Assembly (NCBI GenBank): GCA_900546435.1
Contig: URCQ01000045.1
Span: 1 to 6,785 of the forward strand
DNA: 6,785 bases
Direction: 5' to 3'
Source of the DNA: an uncultured Pseudobutyrivibrio sp.
Lineage (GTDB): Bacteria > Bacillota > Clostridia > Lachnospirales > Lachnospiraceae
Positions 1 through 5,652 of this stretch are shown here, in pieces. The position numbers were made by a program, and so were the translations under genes. Under the pieces are notes generated by a model. That model did not search any database and had not been told where the DNA came from. It saw only the letters and a program-made list of their open reading frames with translations. Position 1 is the first letter of the stretch. Each line of letters starts with the position of its first letter.

Positions 1-263
1 GTTTGGCTGGTTCAACCGTCATGGATGCAAAAGCGCCTATGATGATTGCCGGAAACGATAAGCCGGGATTTAAGATTGATCTGCATATCAAAGATCTTAA
101 TAATGCTCTGGATTGTGCACATACTGTGGGCGCTCCGCTACCGATGACCGCTGAAGTGCAGGAAATTATGCAGTGGATGCATAATCATGAGGGCGGACAG
201 AAGGATCATAGTGCAATTGTGCAGTATTATGAATACCTGACAGATATTCGGATTGGTAGATAG
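1..263 (+). CDS. garR: 2-hydroxy-3-oxopropionate (tartronate semialdehyde) reductase, C-terminal part
   Basis: This is the last 87 or so codons of a beta-hydroxyacid dehydrogenase; the gene begins upstream of the window and the reading frame enters at base 3. The family reduces tartronate semialdehyde to D-glycerate with NAD(P)H in the cytoplasm. The visible part is the all-helical C-terminal domain: an AGSTVMDAKAPMM segment, then FKIDLHIKDLNNALD with the family Lys-Asp pair, then GAPLPMTAEV and a final DHSAIVQYYE, all typical of GarR/GlxR-type reductases. The Rossmann NAD-binding domain and the catalytic lysine are outside the window. The stop is 12 bases before a glycerate kinase start, and that kinase uses the product of this enzyme, which supports the assignment over the related 3-hydroxyisobutyrate or 6-phosphogluconate dehydrogenases. 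The symbol is by family resemblance only. Confidence 0.85.
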   Translation, partial: LAGSTVMDAKAPMMIAGNDKPGFKIDLHIKDLNNALDCAHTVGAPLPMTAEVQEIMQWMHNHEGGQKDHSAIVQYYEYLTDIRIGR

Positions 264-275
264 GAGATATAAAGA

Positions 276-1523
276 ATGAATCAGGAGTTAAGAAAGGATG
301 CGAAACAGATCATAGACGAGGCGATAGCATCCGTTCAACCTGATGCGGCAGTAAGACGTGCTCTGAGTAACATTGTGTTCTCAGAGCATGTTTATATTGT
401 GGCGATCGGGAAAGCAGGATGGCAGATGGCGAATGCTGCGGTTTCCTATTTGCAGGAAAATGGAATTCGCTATGAAAAAGGTGTGGTTCTAACAAAGTAT
501 CATCATGTTATGGGACAACTACCGCGTATGCTTTGTGTAGAAGCAGGACATCCGGTGCCGGATGAAAATAGTTTTAAAGGCACAAAAGAGGTCCTTTCCA
601 TGGTAAAAGATCTGACCGCGGAAGATATGGTATTGTTTCTTGTTTCCGGAGGCGGTAGTGCCCTGTTTGAAAAACCCAAAATATCAGGGGAAGAATTGGC
701 AGATATCACAGAGCAACTGCTTGCAAGCGGGGCTGATATCGTAGAGATGAATACCATTCGAAAGCGTCTTTCGGAGGTAAAGGGTGGCAGATTTGCGTTG
801 GCGTGTATGCCGGCAATGGTAGAAGCCGTCGTTTTGTCAGATATTGTGGGAGATCCTATGGATATGATCGCGTCCGGACCTGCATATCCGGATGCGTCTA
901 CCTGTGAGGATGCAGGAAAAATTGCAAAAAAATACAAATTACGACTGAGCGCGGCGGCAGAAAAGTGTCTGGCGGATGAAACCCCCAAAGAACTGCATAA
1001 TGTCCATACGCAGATTATTGGCAGTGTACGACAATTGTGCAAGGCGGCATACAAAGCCTGTAAAGAACTGGGGTATGAGCCGAGAATCTTAGCGGAAGAT
1101 GTGACGGCAGAGGCAAGAGAGGTTGGCTGGAATCTGGCGCAGCTGTGTCTGAGGGAACATGACGATGCGGGGAAGAAAAAGATGGCACTGATTGCCGGAG
1201 GAGAGACTGTCGTACATTTGCGTGGCAAAGGAAAAGGTGGGCGGAATCAGGAACTTGCTTTTTCAGCGATGAAAGTTATCGCCGGACAACAGAATATGGC
1301 AATCTTTTCTGTAGGCTCCGACGGAACGGATGGTCCGACAGATGCAGCAGGCGGCTATGTGGATGGAGATTCTTATGAAGCCTTAAAGAACGCAGGATTG
1401 TCTTACGAAAAGATTTTACAGGATAATGATTGCTATCACGGACTACAGGCCATTGAAGGTTTGGTAATGACAGGACCTACCGGAACGAATGTCAATGACT
1501 TCTGGGTTGCTTTGATCGGATAG
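276..1523 (+). CDS. Glycerate 2-kinase, MOFRL family
   Basis: A 415-residue cytoplasmic kinase expected to phosphorylate D-glycerate with ATP to 2-phosphoglycerate, feeding lower glycolysis. The N-terminal DUF4147-type domain (about residues 5-240) shows the GKA motif (45-47), GHPVPDENS (91-99), the glycine-rich SGGGSALFE (124-132), MNTIRKRLSEVKGGR (158-172) and SDIVGDP (188-194). The C-terminal MOFRL domain (about 300-410) shows GGETVV (308-313), GKGGRNQE (319-326), SVGSDGTDGPTDAAGG (345-360) and TGPTGTNVND (399-408). The length matches the family and no key motif is missing. The start ATG at 276 follows AGGAG at 262-266, which overlaps the stop of the upstream reductase, so the two are translationally close in one operon. 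Older annotations call this family hydroxypyruvate reductase; the adjacent semialdehyde reductase favours glycerate kinase. It is not homologous to the GarK/GlxK type-1 kinases. Confidence 0.93.
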   Translation: MNQELRKDAKQIIDEAIASVQPDAAVRRALSNIVFSEHVYIVAIGKAGWQMANAAVSYLQENGIRYEKGVVLTKYHHVMGQLPRMLCVEAGHPVPDENSFKGTKEVLSMVKDLTAEDMVLFLVSGGGSALFEKPKISGEELADITEQLLASGADIVEMNTIRKRLSEVKGGRFALACMPAMVEAVVLSDIVGDPMDMIASGPAYPDASTCEDAGKIAKKYKLRLSAAAEKCLADETPKELHNVHTQIIGSVRQLCKAAYKACKELGYEPRILAEDVTAEAREVGWNLAQLCLREHDDAGKKKMALIAGGETVVHLRGKGKGGRNQELAFSAMKVIAGQQNMAIFSVGSDGTDGPTDAAGGYVDGDSYEALKNAGLSYEKILQDNDCYHGLQAIEGLVMTGPTGTNVNDFWVALIG

Positions 1524-1534
1524 GGGGTGACAAG

Positions 1535-2221
1535 ATGAAAGTAAAGACCTTATTGGAAGGTAAGCCCTTTATGACCGAATATGGAATTGTCGGTTACAGT
1601 ACGGTTGTTCTGATAGCGTGTGATGACGAGAAAAACATACTGTATGACTGCGGATCAAAAGGATGCGCTTTGCAATTAAAAGAAGCATTGGAAAAGGCAG
1701 GGATGAAGCCGGAAGATATCACGCACGTGGTCATCAGTCATCTGCATTTTGATCATGTTGGGAACCTACCGCTGTTTTCCGATGCAGAAATTCTGCTTAA
1801 TAAGATCGAGTGGGAGAGTGCAAATCAAACGCCGGATGAGTGGCATAGCATCCAGACGCTGGCGTATTTGGAGAAAAGAGGAAATCTGCGTTTTGTAAAA
1901 GAAGGAGATATCATCTCAGAGGAGGTGTCTGTCATGGAATTGCCGGGACACACACCGGGACTCATCGGTCTGCGCTGTGGAGCAGAGACGATTCTATGTT
2001 CGGATGCCATGAAAAACCGCTATGAATTATGGAAGAATATTCCCTTGATGAGCCAGAATTTGGAGCAAAGCAGGAGATCCATACAACGGATCAAGGAGAA
2101 TGCCAGATATATTTATCCGGGGCATGATGGCATGTTGGATTTATTACATGAAAACAGTGATGAATATCCAGCGGTTACGCTGCGTTATGCAGATGGAAGG
2201 AAGATAGATATAAAAGCATAG
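1535..2221 (+). CDS. Metallo-beta-lactamase-fold hydrolase, possible lactonase
   Basis: A 228-residue soluble protein with the complete metal-ligand set of the metallo-beta-lactamase superfamily: HLHFDH (His69, His71, Asp73, His74), His139 in ELPGHTPG, Asp157 in LCSDAM, and His197 in YPGHDG. This is a dinuclear-metal hydrolase core. The spacing and the LPGHTPG block resemble the AiiA-like N-acyl-homoserine-lactone hydrolase branch, but the real substrate cannot be read from the sequence. The start ATG at 1535 follows a GGGGGTGA ribosome-binding stretch at 1523-1530 that touches the stop of the glycerate kinase, so the two are surely co-transcribed. No signal peptide or membrane segment is seen. 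From context a sugar-acid lactone or thioester related to glycerate/aldarate metabolism is an attractive substrate, but that is inference. The stop lies only a few bases before an AraC-like remnant, so the C-terminus may have been altered by a past rearrangement. Confidence 0.85.
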   Translation: MKVKTLLEGKPFMTEYGIVGYSTVVLIACDDEKNILYDCGSKGCALQLKEALEKAGMKPEDITHVVISHLHFDHVGNLPLFSDAEILLNKIEWESANQTPDEWHSIQTLAYLEKRGNLRFVKEGDIISEEVSVMELPGHTPGLIGLRCGAETILCSDAMKNRYELWKNIPLMSQNLEQSRRSIQRIKENARYIYPGHDGMLDLLHENSDEYPAVTLRYADGRKIDIKA

Positions 2222-2225
2222 AAGA

Positions 2226-2411
2226 AATGCAAACAAAATTTACCGGGTTTTTCAGAAAATGATGCATATGACCCCGAAGGAATATCAGAAAAAAAGTCCT
2301 CACCTTCAGACCCAGTATGTTCTTCATCAGCCGGACATTATGCAGTTGAATCAGTTTCAGACATTCTGGGAAACCGGATATGATGTGGAAATGTTGAAAA
2401 ATGCGTATTAA
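2226..2411 (+). pseudogene. AraC-family regulator remnant (C-terminal end of DNA-binding domain)
   Basis: In the frame whose codons begin at 2226 and end with TAA at 2409-2411, the translation contains NKIYRVFQKMMHMTPKEY. This matches the end of the second helix-turn-helix of AraC regulators (typical YFSRVFKKYTGMTPKEYR). A 38-residue tail follows. The frame has a stop at 2211-2213, no ribosome binding site stands before the in-frame ATG codons at 2259 and 2262, and the rest of the DNA-binding domain and any sensor domain are absent. Compared with the usual signature, Ile stands where Phe/Tyr is common and His where Gly is common. The best reading is the decayed 3' end of a regulator gene left by a deletion whose junction is close to the end of the hydrolase gene. 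It is too short to bind DNA in the normal way. Confidence 0.6.
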
Positions 2412-2437
2412 AAAGGACAGCGCAAAAACGCTGTCCT
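2410..2437 (-). terminator. Intrinsic terminator of the araC-glucosidase unit
   Basis: A perfect 9-bp stem (AGGACAGCG at 2414-2422 with CGCTGTCCT at 2429-2437) encloses a 6-base loop. Read on the minus strand it is followed at once by TTTT, the expected terminator orientation. It lies 26 bases past the glucosidase stop. On the plus strand the bases just after the stem are ATATGG, so this hairpin alone is not a good plus-strand terminator. Confidence 0.85.
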
Positions 2438-2442
2438 ATATG

Positions 2443-2466
2443 GTGCCAAGGCACATTCTTTTTTAT
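2443..2466 (+). terminator. Possible weak plus-strand terminator
   Basis: GTGCC (2443-2447) and GGCAC (2450-2454) can pair across a very short AA loop, or as 4 bp with a CAAG tetraloop, followed by ATTCTTTTTTA. It could end plus-strand transcription from the glycerate operon, and the U-tract overlaps the 3' end of the glucosidase gene. The stem is short, so the call is tentative. Confidence 0.3.
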
Positions 2467-4418
2467 GCGATTGGTGTGATACCATCATCGGTGTAAAGTT
2501 CGTAATCGGCATCTGTATATCCGATATATTGCAGTGTTGTCATATCAATGGCATCTACATATTCTGCCACATCGACCACCGGTATCTTGTGGTCTTTGCG
2601 GATAAAAAGCGGGACTTCATTCAAGGCAACTTCTGCAAAATGCCAGCCCTTTTCCCATGTTTCTCGTAGGATTGTGCCATCTGCAAGGAATTTGACAAAA
2701 ATCATTTCTTCCGGCAGATAGACCGGACGACCGGCAGCGTTCTGGGTATAAACCGGAGCGATCATAATCTCGTTTCCAAGCATAAGCTGATCTTCGATCT
2801 GTCTTGCTACGGCATCATCCGGATAAGTGAATGCCAGCGGCTTGAAATAAAGGTCATCGCTAAGTGCAGCTTTCATATACTCGCTGTAGAGATAAGGAAG
2901 CAGACGGTAGCGGACACCGATGACCGCTGCAAAGTCCTGAGGATCTTCAAACTGATAAAATTCCTGTTCGCGCGTTCTAGTCGCAGAGTGGTTACGCATG
3001 AGCGGTGTGAAGACGCCAAGCGCTAAGAAACGCAGGAGCAGATCTCTTGTGGTATTTTCTCCGAAACCACCTAAGTCACAGCCAACGTAAAGGAAACCGC
3101 ACATATTCAGCCCCGGCAGCATTTTCAGGCAGAGCAGAATGTGACTCCACCAGGACTTGTTGTCGCCGGTCCAAATGCCGCCATAACGGTGCATACCGAT
3201 ATAAGAAGACCGCGAAAATAATAGGATGCGTCGATCAGGAACAAGTTTAGCAAAGGCTTCGGATGCGGCTCTTGTCATGTTGTAACCAAACAGATTGTGT
3301 ACTTTGTTGTGGCAGACTAATTTGCCGTCAATCTTGTGATACATACGGGCATAGTCCGAAGAAATATCATTTCCGGACATGAGATAGAAAATTGCCATTG
3401 GCGGATACTTGGAGTCGCCGGAGAGCACTTCTGTGATTATCTTTTGCTTTTCTGCCATTCCTTCCGGTGTATAAAAGATTGCCGGTTCGTTCATGTCATT
3501 CCAGAAAGCGTCAATTCCCTGCGATAAGAGGCTATCATATTTTTGACCGAACCACGCTCTTGCAGCAGGATTTAAGACATCCGGGAAATGCGTCAGTCCC
3601 GGCCAGACCGCCGCCTCAAAATTAGAACCATCTTCTTTTTTACAGAAATAATCACCGGCAAGGCCTTCTTCATATGCATCATAGCCTTCTTCGATCTTAA
3701 CTCCGGCATCAATGATAGGTACTAAATGGATGTAGTCTTCCTTCATTTCGTCAACAAATCCCTTAAAGTCAGGAAAAGCCTCTGTATTTACCGTAAAATC
3801 CTTGTAGCCGTCCATGTAATCAATGTCCATATAGACCATGTCAAGTGGCACATGAGCCTTGCGGTGTTCGGAAACGACCTTGCGGAAATCCTCCGGCTTT
3901 TCGTAACCCCAGCGGCTCTGCCCGAAGCCGAAAGCAAAGCGTGGCGGGATGTAAGAGCGGCCAATGATATGACGGAACTGTCTTGTGATATCATAGGCAT
4001 CCGTGCCGTCAATGACATAGAGATTCAGGTCAGCATCCTGGCAGGAAATGGTGAGGGTATCGGATCTGGTGTAGCCAATATCAAAGGTGAGAATGGCGGG
4101 ATAATCAATAAAAAGTCCAAAACTGCGCTGACTTCCGGAAACAATGAGAAAGTTATGGGCGCCGTAAAGGGACTGCTTGTCCTCCGTATGGTTGGGCGCG
4201 TCTGTGCAGTTGCTGACATAAAGGAAGCCTCGCTTGTTGATGCCGCGGTTGGCTTCTCCAAGACCATAGACGATGTCATCCGTATGCATGGTAAAACAAA
4301 ATTGAAAGCCCCTTTCCGTAGAAATATTTCCGTAAGAAGGAACACCATCGGTAGCCGGAAGCGGTGTGACGACGGCATCCGTCTCGATCGGGTTGCCATA
4401 AACATATTTTTGAATCAT
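2463..4418 (-). CDS. GH31 alpha-glucosidase
   Basis: A 651-residue glycoside hydrolase of family 31, a retaining exo-enzyme that releases glucose from the non-reducing end of alpha-glucosides. The N-terminal beta domain (about 1-155) carries VYGLGEANRGINKRG (50-64). The catalytic barrel holds GQSRWGY (166-172), MVYMDIDYM (194-202), the nucleophile Asp308 in FWNDMNEPA, RSSYIGMHRYGG (403-414) and the acid/base Asp419 in WTGDN. C-terminal beta domains follow. The sequence resembles, from memory, the R. obeum alpha-glucosidase; in that enzyme the Trp equivalent to Trp170 favours isomaltose over maltose, so an alpha-1,6 preference is inferred. There is no signal peptide, implying intracellular action on imported oligosaccharides. 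The start at 4418 is chosen because GAGGAGG lies at 4433-4427 and the resulting MIQKYVYGNP matches the family N-terminus. The C-terminus ends slightly earlier than I recall for the R. obeum enzyme. It lies downstream of, and on the same strand as, the AraC gene. Confidence 0.93.
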   Translation of the reverse strand: MIQKYVYGNPIETDAVVTPLPATDGVPSYGNISTERGFQFCFTMHTDDIVYGLGEANRGINKRGFLYVSNCTDAPNHTEDKQSLYGAHNFLIVSGSQRSFGLFIDYPAILTFDIGYTRSDTLTISCQDADLNLYVIDGTDAYDITRQFRHIIGRSYIPPRFAFGFGQSRWGYEKPEDFRKVVSEHRKAHVPLDMVYMDIDYMDGYKDFTVNTEAFPDFKGFVDEMKEDYIHLVPIIDAGVKIEEGYDAYEEGLAGDYFCKKEDGSNFEAAVWPGLTHFPDVLNPAARAWFGQKYDSLLSQGIDAFWNDMNEPAIFYTPEGMAEKQKIITEVLSGDSKYPPMAIFYLMSGNDISSDYARMYHKIDGKLVCHNKVHNLFGYNMTRAASEAFAKLVPDRRILLFSRSSYIGMHRYGGIWTGDNKSWWSHILLCLKMLPGLNMCGFLYVGCDLGGFGENTTRDLLLRFLALGVFTPLMRNHSATRTREQEFYQFEDPQDFAAVIGVRYRLLPYLYSEYMKAALSDDLYFKPLAFTYPDDAVARQIEDQLMLGNEIMIAPVYTQNAAGRPVYLPEEMIFVKFLADGTILRETWEKGWHFAEVALNEVPLFIRKDHKIPVVDVAEYVDAIDMTTLQYIGYTDADYELYTDDGITPIA

Positions 4419-4530
4419 TGTTAAAACCTCCTCTTGCAAAAAATATATGACTGTTTGATTTTCTTCATATGAATTACGATGCGGAATATGCCAAGGGGGC
4501 ACATAATCTGTCTCTGCCGGAGAATAAGGC
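4419..4530. other. araC-glucosidase intergenic spacer
   Basis: These 112 bases separate the AraC stop from the glucosidase start. There is no terminator-like hairpin, so read-through from araC is expected. On the minus strand a TTGGCA (5/6 to the -35 consensus) occurs but has no good -10 at 16-18 bp, and a TATATT sits very close to the ribosome binding site without a good -35. A perfect 10-bp palindrome TTCATATGAA lies at 4464-4473. A dedicated glucosidase promoter is possible but not convincing. Confidence 0.45.
4427..4433 (-). promoter_or_regulatory. Ribosome binding site fixing the glucosidase start
   Basis: GAGGAGG on the minus strand, 8 bases before the ATG at 4418. No comparable site stands before the in-frame ATG codons further upstream at 4553 and 4541, so this site decides the start. 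Confidence 0.9.
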
Positions 4531-5460
4531 CTAAATTTCATCAAATACCGCATGTTCTATGGTATCGGTTGCTTCTTTGTGGGTTTGTGCCACAATGCCG
4601 AAAGAATCTTTGTATTCCTTTGGACCGATACCAAATTCTTTCTTAAATGCTCTAAAAAAGTTCGTATAATCTTTGAAGCCATAAGTCATGGCAACTTCCC
4701 GAAGTGGCTCTCCGGCAAGAATATTGTTTTTGCATGCATAGAGTCTCTTTTTTAACAGATACTGGTGGACAGACATACCCATATTTTCTTTAAATACATG
4801 GGAAATATGATATTTGCTCACATAAAATTCACGCGAAAGTGCATTCAGACTCAAATCTTCATCCAGATGCGTATTGATATATTCGCATAATCTGGTAAAA
4901 AGGCTGCCCTGTTCGCTTTTTGTAGCTGTCGGCCGTTCCCCGATATAGACGATGCGATTGATGCTTAAAAGCAGGGACGCAATATAGCAGGAAATCATAG
5001 GCTCATGAAAAGGAACATCGCGTTGGCGTTCCTCAATAATATCAATCAGCTTGTCGAACAAAATTTGCGCATTTGCAAAATCGCAAGAGAAATGATGACA
5101 GGAAATTTGATTTCCATAATTAAAACTGTAGGTAATATCCGGATGTAACGTCTGCAGGCGCGAAAAATAATCCGGCGAAAGCCAGAGTACCATACGACGG
5201 TAAGGTTTGTCGTTGTTGTGAAATTGCGGACGGTGAAAAACGCCTGGTGGAATCAGGCAGATGTCACCATATTTCAGAGGATAAACATTTTTTCCTATTT
5301 GATAGGAAAGATCTCCCTCCAAAAAGAAATAAATTTCATAATAATCATGGCGATGCATGGAAACATCAGATACCGCTTTGTCTTCATAATAAAAGATTTC
5401 AAAGTCTGAGGTCTGCATTTCCTGTCGCTCGTCAAATTGTGAATGATAATGCTTTGCCAT
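4531..5460 (-). CDS. AraC-family transcriptional regulator with cupin sensor domain
   Basis: A 309-residue one-component regulator. The N-terminal half (about 20-105) is an AraC-type cupin: HRHDYYEIYFFLEGD (36-50), then KYGDICLIPPGVFHRP (63-78), the usual sugar-sensing fold. A helical linker follows. The C-terminal domain (about 188-287) has two helix-turn-helix motifs: LSLNALSREFYVSKYHISHVF (first) and the signature ending EVAMTYGFKDYTNFFRAFKK (255-274) plus FGIGPKEY, with no missing element. A 20-residue extension follows. The ATG at 5460 is preceded by AAGGA at 5474-5470. It is transcribed towards the glucosidase and divergently from uxuA, so both are likely targets. The direct repeat in the divergent region is its probable operator and would also give autoregulation. 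The effector is unknown; an alpha-glucoside or a hexuronate intermediate fits the context. Confidence 0.92.
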   Translation of the reverse strand: MAKHYHSQFDERQEMQTSDFEIFYYEDKAVSDVSMHRHDYYEIYFFLEGDLSYQIGKNVYPLKYGDICLIPPGVFHRPQFHNNDKPYRRMVLWLSPDYFSRLQTLHPDITYSFNYGNQISCHHFSCDFANAQILFDKLIDIIEERQRDVPFHEPMISCYIASLLLSINRIVYIGERPTATKSEQGSLFTRLCEYINTHLDEDLSLNALSREFYVSKYHISHVFKENMGMSVHQYLLKKRLYACKNNILAGEPLREVAMTYGFKDYTNFFRAFKKEFGIGPKEYKDSFGIVAQTHKEATDTIEHAVFDEI

Positions 5461-5498
5461 AAGATACCATCCTTACTCTATGGGTTGTTATGTATCTG

Positions 5499-5527
5499 AT
5501 TTTACACCTCGACAACAACTTTTGCAA
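5499..5527 (-). promoter_or_regulatory. Candidate promoter of the araC gene
   Basis: On the minus strand TTGCAA (5527-5522) and TAAAAT (5504-5499, 5/6 to consensus) are separated by exactly 17 bp. Transcription would begin near 5492, leaving a leader of about 30 bases with the AAGGA ribosome binding site. One copy of the 12-bp direct repeat lies within the spacer, so a bound regulator would block this promoter. Confidence 0.6.
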
Positions 5528-5544
5528 TGTTTACAACAAGTTTT
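5512..5544 (+). promoter_or_regulatory. Candidate AraC-type operator: direct repeat with 21-bp period
   Basis: ACAACAACTTTT (5512-5523) and ACAACAAGTTTT (5533-5544) match at 11 of 12 positions and start exactly 21 bp apart, two helical turns. AraC/XylS regulators bind such tandem half-sites, one per subunit. The pair lies in the divergent region between the araC-family gene and uxuA, overlapping the araC promoter candidate and just upstream of candidate uxuA promoters. The sequence and spacing are directly visible; which protein binds is inferred. Confidence 0.6.
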
Positions 5545-5579
5545 ATGATTTTAATATTTTAGGAAAGATTGTACATTAT
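5530..5579 (+). promoter_or_regulatory. Candidate uxuA promoter region
   Basis: Two weak candidates occur. The first is TTTACA (5530-5535), 16 bp, TAATAT (5552-5557). The second is TTAATA (5551-5556), 17 bp, CATTAT (5574-5579), whose poor -35 directly abuts the direct repeat, as expected of a promoter needing an AraC-type activator. I cannot choose between them from sequence. The leader would be about 65-90 bases. Confidence 0.4.
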
Positions 5580-5602
5580 AGGTACAGTGATATGAGACAT
5601 AA

Positions 5603-5630
5603 GGGCTGCAAAAAAGCCCATAATAATTTT
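5603..5630 (+). promoter_or_regulatory. Hairpin in the uxuA leader
   Basis: GGGCT (5603-5607) pairs with AGCCC (5615-5619) around a 7-base A-rich loop, followed by ATAATAATTTT. It lies in the untranslated leader, 22 bases upstream of the uxuA ribosome binding site. It could be a weak attenuator or a 5' stabilising hairpin; the stem is only 5 bp and the U-tract is displaced. Confidence 0.3.
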
Positions 5631-5652
5631 TCAAAATATGAGGAGGGTCTAC

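Noticed and set aside
503..1228. Long 241-codon open frame on the minus strand
   Set aside because: It lies wholly antisense to the glycerate kinase, has low-complexity Ser/Ala-rich composition and no recognisable domain; the kinase motifs are unambiguous.
2259..2411. Small open frame starting at ATG 2259 as an independent small protein
   Set aside because: No ribosome binding site, and its sequence is the end of an AraC DNA-binding domain that continues upstream of the ATG, so it is better read as a gene remnant.
3726..4424. Plus-strand 232-codon open frame opposite the glucosidase
   Set aside because: It is a complement shadow of a well-conserved GH31 gene and shows no family features of its own.
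4464..4473. Perfect palindrome TTCATATGAA before the glucosidase
   Set aside because: Ten bases of AT-rich palindrome are expected by chance, and there is no adjoining promoter or repeat elsewhere in the window to support an operator.
4419..4553. In-frame 45-codon N-terminal extension of the glucosidase, beginning at ATG 4553
   Set aside because: No ribosome binding site precedes it, it overlaps the end of the AraC gene, and a strong GAGGAGG plus a family-like N-terminus place the start at 4418.
5522..5535. Catabolite-responsive (cre) site around TTGCAATGTTTACA
   Set aside because: It lacks the central CG and fits the cre consensus poorly; its bases are better explained by the araC -35 and the direct repeat.
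5638..5652. Alternative uxuA start at ATG 5638
   Set aside because: It would place the start upstream of its own AGGAGG at 5641-5646, and the UxuA family begins at MKLSFRWYGE.
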